Of a DNA stretch of 64,000 nucleotides, positions 38,684 through 50,899 are shown in pieces. Source of the DNA: Urophycis tenuis (taxonomy: Eukaryota > Chordata > Actinopteri > Gadiformes > Phycidae); contig JAXIVH010000002.1 in NCBI GenBank assembly GCA_036785325.1, positions 4,681,102-4,745,101 on the forward strand, read 5' to 3'. Within the stretch, counting starts at the first letter, position 1. Each line of letters starts with the position of its first letter. Under the pieces are notes generated by a model, which saw only the letters and a list, made by a program, of their open reading frames with translations, made no database searches and was not told the DNA's origin. A program made the translations under genes and the position numbers.

Positions 38684-40420
38684 ACTGCAAAAAAAGTAAT
38701 TTGAGATGATAAATAAAACTGTAGAAATATTATAACCTCAGTATTTCACATCAAATGCCCCCTTTCCATTGGTGTTGTAGTAAATGTTGAGGTCAGATTA
38801 CATTGACGCAAATTGCATGCGAACGAATCAGTATCACAGGGTGGGCCTAAAGTGTTAAGTATTGTGTTTCCCTTTTCACTTCGACCAGCTGATAATAAAC
38901 TTGGCACCATCTGTAAATTCTTGCCAATTGTTTACCCATGGTGAAATACGAAAACATATAGACGAGAGGCTACGGGAGCATATTTGTCAGCCCTCATCGA
39001 GATGAAGTTAAATAGTATCCAAGTTACATACAAATCATGACAACATCACACACACACAAAGCTGGTAGGATCCGACACAAATTGGCCACTATGTAGCCTA
39101 CACAAAATGTGTGTTTTGCTACTTCCCTGCAGACAGAAGGTCATTTCGATATGAACATGGTCATGTATTTTCTGCTGCTGGTGTTGCATGCCAACTGGTC
39201 TTTCCTTGACTGAGCCAGCGCTGGTAGACAGATGATTATTAACCTTTCACTTGTCTTTCACTTTGTCTTTCTAGTCTACTTCTGCAAATGTGTTTATTTT
39301 TGTTCAATACTGCAGTATACAACACTATGCAACTCAACTGCAGGCTCCCTGGTGCAAAATCAATCATTCATCATTCAGCATAGCTCTCTATGTCTCTAAG
39401 CGCTTGCTCTACACTCGTCAATGCATGTGCAAGTTTCCCATTCAGTCAATGACGTCACAAACAGTTTGGGATGGGTATAGGCTTGAAACAACTGGTTACT
39501 TTTATACGCACGGGACATATTTTACATTTTTAGACATGCGATGCTTGGTTTCATACAAATAAGACCGCGGCGATCATACCAAGAAATGCATTAAACGACA
39601 CAGAAGCGGACTGAAAAGTCTGCTTTACAGAGTTTACAGTGTGTAACATTTGAGCCATATAAGCCAAGCGTTATCGTCATGTTTTCAATGCTCGCACTGC
39701 GTTACTGAATGCTTTTGAGTATTAACAGCATACAGTAACGCGAATACTTAAAGTTAATGACAAAACATACGTTCTCTTACCTTACCAAGGGGTGACGTAA
39801 TTGATTAATACTACATGGTCAAATTGCGAACGCATCGGAGAGTGTGGTGCAATGGGTAAACTGGTGAGTAAGAAGGTTTAGAAGATATTCATTTAGGCTT
39901 GTGGTTGGTGTTGTGTCGGGATGTCATACGGTATTTAACCAAACAAAACCCAAAACACAAAGTTAGCCTGGGGAGACGTGAAACCAAGTTGTGTTGTTGT
40001 CGGCAGATCAGCGAGTCTGCCTACAAGTGCTGGCTCACCCGAGTCAAGACCATCCCATCATCCACGTACACGCGCTCGGAAACCAGTTTGCCACCTTGCC
40101 ACCTTGCCACCCAGAATGGCTCTCAAAAATAGAGCGTCTGCGCACGCAGCACCAGCCTGCTACTGAAGCTAGCGCCGCCGTCGCCGTCACAGCGGAAACT
40201 GGGTTAGGCTTCAATCAGATTTCTAGCCTCAACGGTTACCTAGTCAGGCAGCCATACCACTAAACAGCTATAGATATAGACATTAAATAGATATAATAGC
40301 ACATCTTCTACTCAATGTGTCAATTGGTCATTGATGAGTTTTAAGGTGCTTACCTTGTCGCTGCCTTCAGCGCAGTACTGCTTGCGGTTGTTTCGCTTAC
40401 GTTAAGCCACGCCCTAAACA
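38684..40420 (-). promoter_or_regulatory. smpd5 5' region and putative non-coding exons
   Basis: The start-codon exon opens after an acceptor (ttttttttgcag) at 38685. Upstream, a strong minus-strand donor (gacaag/gtaagc) ends a GC-richer segment at 40354-40420, and a weaker candidate donor lies at about 39784. The first looks like the real 5' non-coding exon. No TATA box is seen. Confidence 0.4.
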
Positions 40421-40639
40421 TGTCGTCACTGGGAAGGGGTTTTACTTGACTTGGCACGCATACTCACCTGACAGGTCTACGAGTTTGTTTTAATCATCAC
40501 ATCATGTATCACGTTGAATAATAACGTCTCGATATTTCGATATGATGTGAATTGATGAAAAATGTATATATTAATTTATTCATAATATTAATAATTTGTA
40601 ATAAGTAAGTAATAATAAGTTCTACGTAGTAAGTAAGTA

Positions 40640-41500
40640 AGTACTATTTATCAGAATTCGAATAGCCTATTGTATTTTGCCAAGTAGGTTTGCATACAAG
40701 GAATTTGACTTGGTGGTTGGCGAATGACGATACAACACAGTGCAAAGACATAAAGTCATAAAATCAAATACAATAAAGAAAATGTACAATTATAGTTAAT
40801 AATTATTATTAAAGTGACAGTTTTTTAAAGTGTACAGTTGTGCAAGAATGTCCAAATTATTGTCTAGGGGATGTAAGAGATTACAGTATAAGTATTTGAG
40901 AGGGATAGATTGTAAGGATGGATGTGCGTAAATGTAACGTATAATGTCCGGAGTGTGTCAGGATCAGGAGAGTCAGTGCCAGTAGGGATCTCGGGTCTTG
41001 TTGATAAGGCCAACTGCAGTCGGGAAGAAACTGTGGCGTGAGGTTTTGGTCCTGATGGACCGCAGCCTCTTGCCAGAGGGGAGCGTTTCAAAGAGATTGT
41101 GAGAGGGGTCGGGATCATTGCTGCCCGCCTCAGGGTCCTGGAGGTATTCAGGTCCTGGAGGGACGGCAGATCGCAGCCGATCAATGACACGCTGCAGTCT
41201 GCCCTTGTCCTTGGCAGTGGCAGCAGCGTGCCAGATGGTGATGGAGGAGGTGAGGATGGACTCCATGAGGGCAGCGTAGAAGTGCACCATCATCGTCTTT
41301 GGTAGGTTGAACTTCTTCAGCTGCCGCAGGAAGTACATCCTCTGCTGTGCTTTTCTGACGAGGGAGCTGACGTTCAGCTGCCACCTGAGGTCCTGGGTGC
41401 TGTTGGCACCCAGGAGGCAGAGAGACTCCACGGCGTCGACTTGGGAGTCACACAGGGTGCGTTCTTCCTAAAATCCACAACCTGCTCCACTGTCTTGAGA
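40640..41500 (-). mobile_element. 5'-truncated LINE with reverse-transcriptase C-terminus
   Basis: A minus-strand frame at 41431-40973 encodes the tail of a non-LTR reverse transcriptase: LVRKAQQRMYFLRQLKKF, FYAALMESILTSSITIW and KGRLQRVIDRL, ending in FFPTAVGLINKTRDPYWH. The 3' UTR carries the reversed 'caccaagtcaaattccttgt' tail also seen at 25660-25745. Both reverse-transcriptase core motifs and the endonuclease are missing, so the copy is dead. It lies between the smpd5 5' end and the speriolin gene. Confidence 0.88.
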
Positions 41501-41783
41501 GCGTTGAGCATTAAGCTATTTGTAATTATTTACAATTCCATGTTTATTTTATATATATATACACATACTGTATATAAATATAAATATATATATATACTAC
41601 TGATTCTAACTTATAGAGCTATAGGAAGTATTTAGAACTAAAGCAGGGAAATAGGGAAAGCTTTCTGGGGGGGCTGATCGCAGCGCACAGCTTCAGAAAG
41701 TCCACCTGTAAACAAGTCCTGAAAGTATGTTTACAGAACAAGCCAAGAGAGTTCACCTCAAAAAACAGGCTTGCAGACAGCAA

Positions 41784-41789
41784 TTTATT
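41784..41789 (-). terminator. Speriolin gene polyadenylation signal
   Basis: Minus-strand aataaa, 54 bp beyond the stop codon, implying a short 3' UTR. Confidence 0.6.
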
Positions 41790-41842
41790 TTCCATTACTG
41801 TTGAGAGAAGGAGGGTGGCCATGATGAATCCATTGTGGGCCT

Positions 41843-43563
41843 CTACCACAACAGAAGGGGCTTCCCATCTGCACTGGCCATGTAGGACAGGCAGCTGAGC
41901 AAGAGAAGCAGGTCCTGCAGCAGTTTTTCCGGAGCAGAGCTGGAAATGACCGTCCTCAAAACATCTGCGTTGTTGTAGTCCATCTCCTCAGCAGGGTAGG
42001 AGTCAGGCCTTTTCTTCAGGATCCCATAGGTGTTGATGATGAATTCGGCGAAGGGAGGGTGCAGCTCCCAGTTGAAGCCCAGCTGCATCAGTCTCCCCAT
42101 AAGGTCTGTATACCTCTGGGTGAGATGAAGGCAATAACCTTCGTCCACCTTCCCTGTCAAGGGGTGTGTGCTCACCTGCCAGAGCAGCAAAGAACACAGG
42201 AGTGTGCACCTTTTTGATATTGGACCTAACGGTTGGGTTTGTCAACATGATTTTTTTTTCGTCGTGAGAGATGATCAGGCAGTGTTATTCTCCCATCACA
42301 ACAGTTGTGATGGGACAACAGTTGAGATCAATTGGTATCACTGGTATCTATATGTTTTAAGTGCTCTGGCAGGTTACCTTGTTCTGAAAGTCACCATGAA
42401 AACAAAATGAAACTAACTACTTTTACTAAGTTTTAGTAATTGTATACACACGTCATTCACTATTCAATGCCACCATTCATGATTAAATGTCACCATTCAA
42501 TGTCACCTTTCAAAAGTCAAAGTATGAGCCAGCATCAGCTACTCACACTATAGCAATTGTGATATCCTGAATGATCAAATTATATAATATCAGGGAGAGT
42601 AACTTGTGCTAAACGTGTAACACCATAATGCTTACCTGGATGATCTTATCTGGTATGTTGACCACAGTAAAACCATAGAGTCTTGCCTGGCTCTGGAACA
42701 CATGCGACAGAATCCTCCTGTCCAACTGAAAGGATATCTCTCCAAACAACCGTGCAGCATCTGAATTGAATGACCAAGACAAAATGTAGCCAACACATTA
42801 ATCCATTGAGTCATTCCTAAGATGTCCATTCCAAGATAATGGAATTAATGCAATTTCCCTCAGGGACCATTAAAGTATTTTTGTCTGTTTGTCTGTCTGT
42901 CTGTCTGCCTGTCGCATCTACTGATCCAAAACTAACCTTTGACCTTTCGAGACACGGAAGACTGGCTGTGAGCTTTAAATAACGGCTTCACTCTCGTTTC
43001 AGTGTGCATGGAACTTTTGATGAATGACTCAAAGTTGATGGGAGAGGAGGTCTTGTGCACGGATTTCAGGTCACTTTGTTGCAAGTCTCTCCTGAACTTG
43101 CTCTCATCGCAAGTGTCCTCGATATGAGTGGTTGGGTTTCTTCCTGAAGAAGCAACTTTACAAAAGTGTTTACCATCTTTAATTACTTTGGGGCATTTTA
43201 AATAGGGTTTTAAATATTCACATTGAAGAAAATATGTCAGACAGATAATGTTAACAAAGATTTTTTTTTAAAGTATGTTCTGATTATGTTCCACTTAAAA
43301 TTGCCTAAAGGTCACTCAGTCAATATTACTCTATTGTTTTATTTATTTTCAGGAATTTCACAAGAGGTTGATATGTAGCATCTTACATTACCTTCTGGGT
43401 CCTTAAGAACATCATCACACCTGGACATAAAGGTCTTGGTCTTCTGCTTCAGGTTTTCTTTGACCAGGCTTAACACCATTTTCAAGTGGTCGTTATCATG
43501 CTTGAGTCTTTCATTCTCAGAAAGCAATGTGATGTTAGCCTGCTCAATATCCATTGATGCCAT
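41843..43563 (-). CDS. spatc1: Speriolin (spermatogenesis and centriole associated 1)
   Basis: Speriolin is a centrosome and sperm-neck protein in mammals. Four exons, 5' to 3': 43563-43392, 43143-42937, 42760-42636 and 42175-41843, give 278 residues. The N-terminus (about 8-45) is a short leucine-rich coiled coil (LSENERLKHDNDHLKMVLSL), as in the family. The conserved C-terminal domain starts near 127 with RLFGEISFQLDRRILSHVF, then RLYGFTVVNIPDKIIQ, LTQRYTDLM, HPPFAEFIINTYGILKKRPD, LLLLSCLSYM and ends DGKPLLLW. Mammalian SPATC1 is about twice as long; the Pro/Ser/Thr-rich middle is nearly absent here. The paralogue SPATC1L is closer in length, and FINTYGIL-type residues resemble it, but the neighbour smpd5 favours spatc1. 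Confidence 0.85.
42838..42915 (+). mobile_element. LINE 3' tail with (GTCT)n
   Basis: 'gcaatttccctcagggacca' then 'ttaaagtatttt' and a GTCT repeat: the plus-strand form of the tail family at 13350 and 20775. It lies in a speriolin intron. Confidence 0.55.
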
Positions 43564-43599
43564 CCCTAATGGGAGTCCTCACTTACCAGGGATCAAACC

Positions 43600-46500
43600 C
43601 GTGTCCAGTTACTGAGGTCTGTGGATTTGATGATAAATGGTTCTGATTGAATCAAAAAATCGCAGAGTGAATAGCAGCACCACCCTTTTTGTGATGTCAC
43701 AGTGTCCAGAGATTCTAGATTTTCTTGTGAATTCTATAGGGACATATGTTTAGAAATCATTAATAAGGGTTCTGAATGTTATTATGCAAACAAAGTCGAG
43801 ACATTTTAAAATATTGTGATGACCAATCAGCAATCACAGTGTTCAGCTATTGTGAAGTGTACTGTAACTTTATTACACACATACTTGTACACATGCCAAT
43901 GGCAAGATAATAGCGTTGTCAACAGGAATTGTGTCTGCTCACGTCAGCAGGCCCATTAACTTCCTGCTTTCCCAACCGTTTCCAGAAGGTATCAGAAGAT
44001 GTTTATGATATCTGCGATTGAGGTTAGCAAACACATGCTCTTCCGGACTCTCAGCCAGTTTGTTGTTGCAGAGCAGAAGTTGTGTAAACAGGCAAAAACT
44101 GCAAGACATCAAATATTTATCAAACTTCATGCAATATAATTTGGAAACAAATGAACCATGAGGATGATCGTGTCATGACTCAAATGGCTCACATTTGATA
44201 GCAGGCAACTTGTTTGTTCAAATGCATGACAGCCAGCATATTTGTATGTTAGTGATTTGGTTTTTATTTAAAATTTCTAATTTTATGTATTGTTTTTTTT
44301 CCATGTCATGTTTCGATGTTCGCCTGTTGTATTGTATTTTTAACTCGCACTGTAATCAAGGCACACTTGTAAATGAGGATGTCACTTCTTAATGTGTTAA
44401 ATACAAGTTTTGCTGATCCATGATTATTATTTTAACATATAACCATTTATGAGATGAACTACACACAATTGAAAAATTAAATTGCTCACCGTTGCTGTTT
44501 AGGGTACAACACAGTGCAGGCGCACATGGTTCTTCAGCGCCACCTTGCGGACACCATAGGCGGAAACTACAGTTGTTTTTGACGGAGGCCCATCAACAAA
44601 AGCATATCTACGTCAATGAGGCTGGCATGATATTGTCAGGGGTCTGGTTAAGCCAAAAGTCATAATTGCACTGTCCAAAAAGGAGATTTTAAAACTAATT
44701 CATAGCAGGACTTAAATGTCATCGACACATATGCAAGATTGTAATTCCAATAAAAATCAAGGGATGTTGACATCTGAATTGAATTCACGTAGCTTGTGCA
44801 TGAGAGATGACTGTGACGATGACAAAGGCCTCTCTAACGGATCAGATTCATGTTACACTTGAGCATCTTGTGACAATAAATCCAAATCCAAATCCATATC
44901 CTATTACAAAACAATGTGGATGTATTAAATAATTTATATTGCTTTATTGGCAAGAGTGATCTGCGAGACATTCGAGTCATTTGCAATATCTTGATTTGTA
45001 TAGCGCTGAGATCATGTAACACACGCTTGTGTTGTGCTAAATTCACGTTTTGTGTTGTATTAATGCATGTGTTGCTTCTGAATGCAAATCAATAAATATA
45101 AAGTAAGGTTTTTTTTAAAGCCATTGTCTAAACTTAACTCATGTCAATATTACCAGTTGTCACGCAGTTTGGAGAAGTTTATGTACATTTTCAGCACCTG
45201 TTCCAGCAGCTGCTTTGTGTGGCTTAAAACGATGTATTATAAGAGGAGTGTGCAGGAGGCGGAGCCATAGCCATTTTAACAGGATTGGCTCAAAACACCG
45301 CTGATGCTTTGTGGAATAATGTCCTTTCTTTCTCCAGAGTGGATAAAGACTGAGTTGGCCTATAACAGAAGCCAAACTAAATAACACAAAATAAAAATAA
45401 AAAAACACTTTAAATATTTTTTTATTGGATGAAACAATGTGTTAGTTCAAATGCAAGTCAAAATAAAGGATACCCTTGCGTTGAGACAATATTAACGTGT
45501 CTTAAAATTTGTTTTGTGTTTTTTTTTTAACAGGTAGAGGCACACGATTACTTTCCATATGCCATCTATTATGAAACAAATATACAAAAAGGCCAACATG
45601 GTCAAAAAATATGATTTTAAAGATATAACAAAAGAATGACTTGGGGAATAAGGAATTTGGGATTTATTGCTACTGTCATCCCCATTTTTGTTAATCAATT
45701 ACATAAACATGAGGGGTGATTGACCCTGACCTGTCAACAATCATAAGAGCTGGAGTACCACTTGTAGACATTTTACAGTTACGACAGGCACAGTTCAACA
45801 AAACACATTCAAGGTTTGTATTGAGTAAATCATTTTGTTCATAATAAATACATAAATATTACATTTTGAAGGCACATTAGATTCATTGATGTCAAAGATT
45901 CACATTTAAATCATCACTATGCCGTTCCGTACAATGACGGGGGTGAGTAATGTCAAATGTCAGCTTAGCCCTTTGTTTCCTTACTGATGCACAGTGAAGC
46001 CACCTGATGAGAATAGTCATTATAAACTAAAGCATTACAATCTGTCTTGCTGCAAACAACACATTTGTAAAAATAACACATACAATACGAACACGGACCA
46101 TAGATCATTATAATTGCATAGCTTAGCCAAATAAAATAGTGGTTTAAAACTATAGAATACTGAACGCCCTATAGTGATACATTCTTACAGTGGGGGTTTT
46201 CTTTTTGTACGGATGGTTTCCAAAAGCCTGTGGGAGGATACAAAAACATAATAATCCCTTGACGTAAGACTCAAATGCACCTCTGAATGCCATACGTATT
46301 CCCTACACATCCTAATGCAGCATCAAATCTAAATTCAGCAATGGTTGTTCACTTCTCTGAAGGTCATTTTACTTAAATAAACATTTCTTAAATAGTTTAC
46401 CAAATCTATCAAGTAATAAATATTCACACAACATCAGCAAAATACTCCTATAGGTCTATTCGTATTTGAACAACAAGAAACAGTAGCTCCTGGCGGCTGG

Positions 46501-46720
46501 TGATTTTCCTCTGGCTCTTTGGTTAACAACACTGCTGGTGGCTGACGGCCATGACTGTACCCACCTCCCTCTCACCCCCACCCCCATCCTCACTGCAGCT
46601 AACCCCGCCCCCACCTCCCGGTCTCTCCTCTGATTGCACTGTCCTGAGACGGGGTTGGGGTGGTGGTGGTGGTGGTGGGAGGGGTGTGGTGGGGGGGGTG
46701 GGGAGTGGGAAGCGCCACTC
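43600..46720. other. Intergenic DNA and rbm24 3' UTR
   Basis: The left part should include the speriolin promoter; the right part the rbm24 3' UTR, whose end I cannot fix (minus-strand aataaa words occur at 45661 and 45421). A probable LINE tail, 'caataaatccaaatccaaat', lies at about 44800-44895. No exon is seen. Confidence 0.5.
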
Positions 46721-46725
46721 GATCC

Positions 46726-49700
46726 TCACTGCATGCGGTCTGTCTGTGGCTGGTACTGGCCGAACGCCGCCGCCGCTGCCGCTGCCGCCGCCCCCGGGGT
46801 GGCTGCGGCCGCCAGCGGCTGCTGCATGGCGTAGCCGTAGCCCGCCGCCATGTAGCCGGCCGGCGCCGGGGAGGCGGCGTACGGGTACTGGTCGTAGGCT
46901 GCGGCGGCGGCGGCGGCCGTGGCGGCGGCGGAGTACTGCGCGTAGGCCGCTCCGGTGTAGTCCAGGTAGGGCGAGCTGGCGGCGGCGGCGGCCGTTGCCG
47001 TGGCGGCAGACTGCTGCACGTGGGGGATCACCATGCTGGGCTGCATGAAGGCCTGCGGGTACACATAGTGCGCCGGGATCCTGTCGTGACACAAACGCAA
47101 CGGAGGCAGAGCGTCACGCGGGAGCGCTGACTGGCAGGGGGGGGGAGAAAAAAAACTGCAAGAGCCACAAATATTACAACCCACTCGGTAAAAATTCAAT
47201 GACACAGCAAATCCATTCATTAACACTGGGGGAGGGGGGAAACCCTACTGTAAAACAAAAATAAAGCAGTAAAACCACAAGGTAAAACAAGTGCAGCTTT
47301 AAAATGGGTTGGGTCAAAAAGCATTTGGGTCGGCCCAGCGCTGCACCCAGTAACACCTGAGAGAGGTGTTTGTCACAATGCGAGCTTATCGCACCACAAC
47401 ACATCAAGAGAGGATGTAAACTGATCTTATTCCAGTCCACATTCTATCACACCAACACCACACGTACAGGCATGCCAACGCGTGTTAATAGGTCCAAGAA
47501 AAGTGTTCAAAAGAACAAATAAAAAGAGGCTCAGCAATAAAATGCCAAGTGTTGAAGCTGAGTTGGAGCAGGCCGATCAATGCAAGTCAATGTACTTGGT
47601 GCCTCACGTTCTGCAAATGCCACAATTTGCTCATTTATCTATTGGAAGGAGTGAAAACAACAAGTCAGAAATGCAATGCATCACTGTTTCACAAGTGGCA
47701 AGTGAATAACAGAACTGTGTCAGACGTGAAAACTGAACAGAACAAATTGCTTAAGAAAAACAGGCTTAAGTATATCTCATAGAGTCGAGTCTATAGTTTG
47801 ACCCGCTTGGCATCTACACACGTGCTTACACGGTCACCTCCAGTAAATATGTCGAGCAACAGGTGTTAAGAGTGTTAAATCTGTCCAAAGTTGTTGGCCT
47901 GTGTTCCTCTGCCCCCCCTCCCTGCCTTCACTTCTACTTACAGACAAACACTACCCCGCCCCATCCCCCCGCTTACCGCCACATAAACATACACACACCA
48001 ACTTGACTGACAAGGAAGGCTGGGGGGCGAGCTATTTTCTGCTCCCCTTGTCATCTCAAAAAGGGACAGGCTGATCTTCTCTCCTTCAGCAACACATGGC
48101 ATGGCACTCTGCAGCTGAAATGGCCGCCTGTTGCCCCACAATCCCGAGTGTACTTCACCGCGTGTCATTGGCCACGGGTCTTTACATTAGCGATGGACAG
48201 ACTCGTTTTGTGAATGTAAACGTGTAGCGGGATCACCACGGTTAGCAATGCTGTGCCCCTACCTTTCTTTTCTTGCATGTACACACGATAGTATTGCAAA
48301 GTACATACGTACGCTTGTTTTTCAACGTGAAAGGCAAAGTATTGCCGTGAATTGATAGTGTCACGCGACGTCTACCTCAAGGGAGAAAGTTAATGTGAAT
48401 GTTAACAGTTCTCAAAGCAAGTTGGCTGACCTACAACCACCTCTGTGGAGAGAACAAGGGAGCGGACATTTGCAATCCACAGCTAAATAAAGGTTCTTTG
48501 TAAATGGCTGGAGCACATGGATAATACCCATCACATAGCTGAAGAGGCTCAGGGGCACATGGCTGGACACACCTGTTGTCCACAGTGGGTGAGCCTTGTC
48601 TGCGCCATACATTATTAACACCCCGCTAGGTGACTCCCAGTTTCCATCTGAATTTGAGAGGCCGAGGAGATCACTCTAACCAACAGCTGCTGCGGCTGCT
48701 GCCCAAACGCACAATTCCCTTCTTCTCTGTCCGGATTACAAACGGCTGACATAGGGAATAACGTCTGGGAGCTTTTCTGGTCACCTTAACTCCCCCAGAG
48801 TGACACAATGGGATAATGCCATTTTATAGCTGGCTACGGCTATAAAATGGAATGCCCTACATAAAAACATGCCATTTCCCCTTTAGAGTAAATGTAGGTG
48901 TAAGCTATGAAAGCAACATGTTAATGAGAAAACAAACCAAAATAACAAAGCATTGCTGGTAAATAGAAGACATCTGAAGACATTTTTTTGTAAAAGATCT
49001 CCAGCATGCAAGCCAATGGGTTTGTTTTGTTGCAGGGGATAAAATGTGACGTTTAAAACACTGTAAGCAATCATCACCCCCCCGTTTGACAACAAAACAT
49101 GATTCACTTCATTGTTAACGTCACATGAAAACAAAACCAAAAAATAACTGCAGGCTAAAGCAACACCAGTCATTAAGAATACTCAACACTCCAGTACAAA
49201 GTTACACGTCCCTGACAAAAACTCAGAAAGTCCACACAAACTCTGCACCCCCACCCACCCACCCCACGTCAAAGTAGGAATAAGCACACAGTTAAGCTGG
49301 AAACCACATCATACTGGAAACAAGGCACACACACAAATCTATATACTATTGATAAAAAAAACAACAACCAAAAAACTGGGGGAAAGTAGAGACTTCCATG
49401 CATCTAATCACCATTTTCAGTTTGTTTGTGTATGTCAGAGTAAACGGGTAACACTTTAGCGCTCAAGGCAGAATCAGCTATTCCTCAAATCATCATCATC
49501 ATCATCATCATGTGCCTTCCTCAGATATTTTAACCCAAATCGGCCCTGCCGGATCAGAGAGAGACAGACAACAACACAGTCAATCCTGGAGCAGGGGGGG
49601 GGGGAGACAAACTTTGTCAAGGTGGTCAATACCAATCATTGGGGTACACAGGTCGACAATCAGATCGCTATCAAAACGAATGGCGCAAAAGTTACACAGA

Positions 49701-50899
49701 AACAACAACGGTACCTAAATGTTCACATTGCTAGTTTGACTAATATTTTACAACATTTATCACAGTAATGTACAGTACACACCTAATATGCAATACAAAT
49801 AATCCCTGAAGGAGTACGAGTTCTTAAAAGTTTGTTGAAGTTTACATACCCATAGGGTCTTTGGATGAATGCTGGGTGGATCTGAGGCACACCAAATGTA
49901 AAACCTGGAATTACAACATTATCTTTAGCAAATCAGAAATGCACAACTAGGTTAGAGAGAGGCAAAGACAACATGGACCTGGTGTTATTATTTGTACAGG
50001 ATAAACACATACAATCAAAAGGAGACGTCAATATATAGAGTAAGTGGTGGCAGATATTCCTTCATCGTTAGAATGCCATAGAACTCAATTTCAGCGTAAG
50101 CTTGGGCATATTACGTTTAACAAGGGTCAAAAATTTGATGCTAAACATATTACAGCAATGTGAGTCCCCGCAGCATGTGTTAGTAAAGGCATTAAGGGGC
50201 TGCTGTCTTTGTACACCACCTTGATTGTCCAAGTTGTGATATAAACCAGTGGCACTGCCATCCATCAACACGTCCAGTGCCTCACCTGGCTGCATGACTC
50301 GGGGCTTGGCCCCAAGGTAGGCTAGGTTCACATTGGCTTTCCTGCCATCGATAATGGGGTTGGGATCCTTACAGGCACGGTCAGCTGAGGCCCGATCAGC
50401 CATTGTCACCTAGAGTAAACAGTGTGGGAAAATGTAAATCACCTCACAGTGGTGCTACTTTCCTTGTCTAAACTTCATTCATATTCAATTTGACGTCACA
50501 CTCCAGTTTACCCATGAACACCTTAATATGGTTCACGTTTCTGTTTCATTTGATAGGCCTAGTGCCGGGTCAATAACAACATTAGCATTTTAACAGACTG
50601 GCAACCCGCATCACGTTATGTATGTCGCTTTATTTCAGTCCAAAATACATGTTAATCAACTTTATCAGGCCGCAGGTGCGCAGGCCAACACATACATGTT
50701 ATGTGACTCAAACACCTCGGCTACTTACGAATCCATAACCCCTGGACTTCCCAGTCTGACGGTCAGTGATGACGACAGCCTCTTCAATATCACCGTAGAC
50801 CTCAAAGTATTTCCTGAGACTAGAGTCCGTGGTGTGATATGGAAGACCCCCCACAAAGATCTTCGTGTATGTAGTGTCTTTCTGTGCCGAGTGCATCAT
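46726..50899 (-). CDS. rbm24: RNA-binding motif protein 24 (RBM24)
   Basis: A single-RRM protein that controls muscle and sensory-cell splicing and mRNA stability. Four coding exons, 5' to 3': 50899-50729, 50409-50286, 49904-49850 and 47080-46726, give 234 residues (human 236). The RRM covers about 12-90 with RNP2 KIFVGGLPY and RNP1 KSRGYGFV; TMADRASADRACKDPNPIID and NVNLAYLGAKPRVMQPG follow. The C-terminal half is Ala/Tyr-rich (DYTGAAYAQYS, AAYDQYPYAASPA) and ends QTDRMQ, the typical RBM24 ending that separates it from RBM38. Two consecutive ATGs (50899 and 50896) are possible starts; the second gives the usual MH start. Fish have a and b copies; I cannot tell which this is. KIF13A is also near RBM24 on human 6p22. 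Confidence 0.94.

Noticed and set aside
46551..47130. Several plus-strand frames and a second minus frame over the rbm24 last exon
   Set aside because: Off-frame readings of the alanine-repeat coding exon and the G-rich 3' UTR; the real frame ends QTDRMQ.
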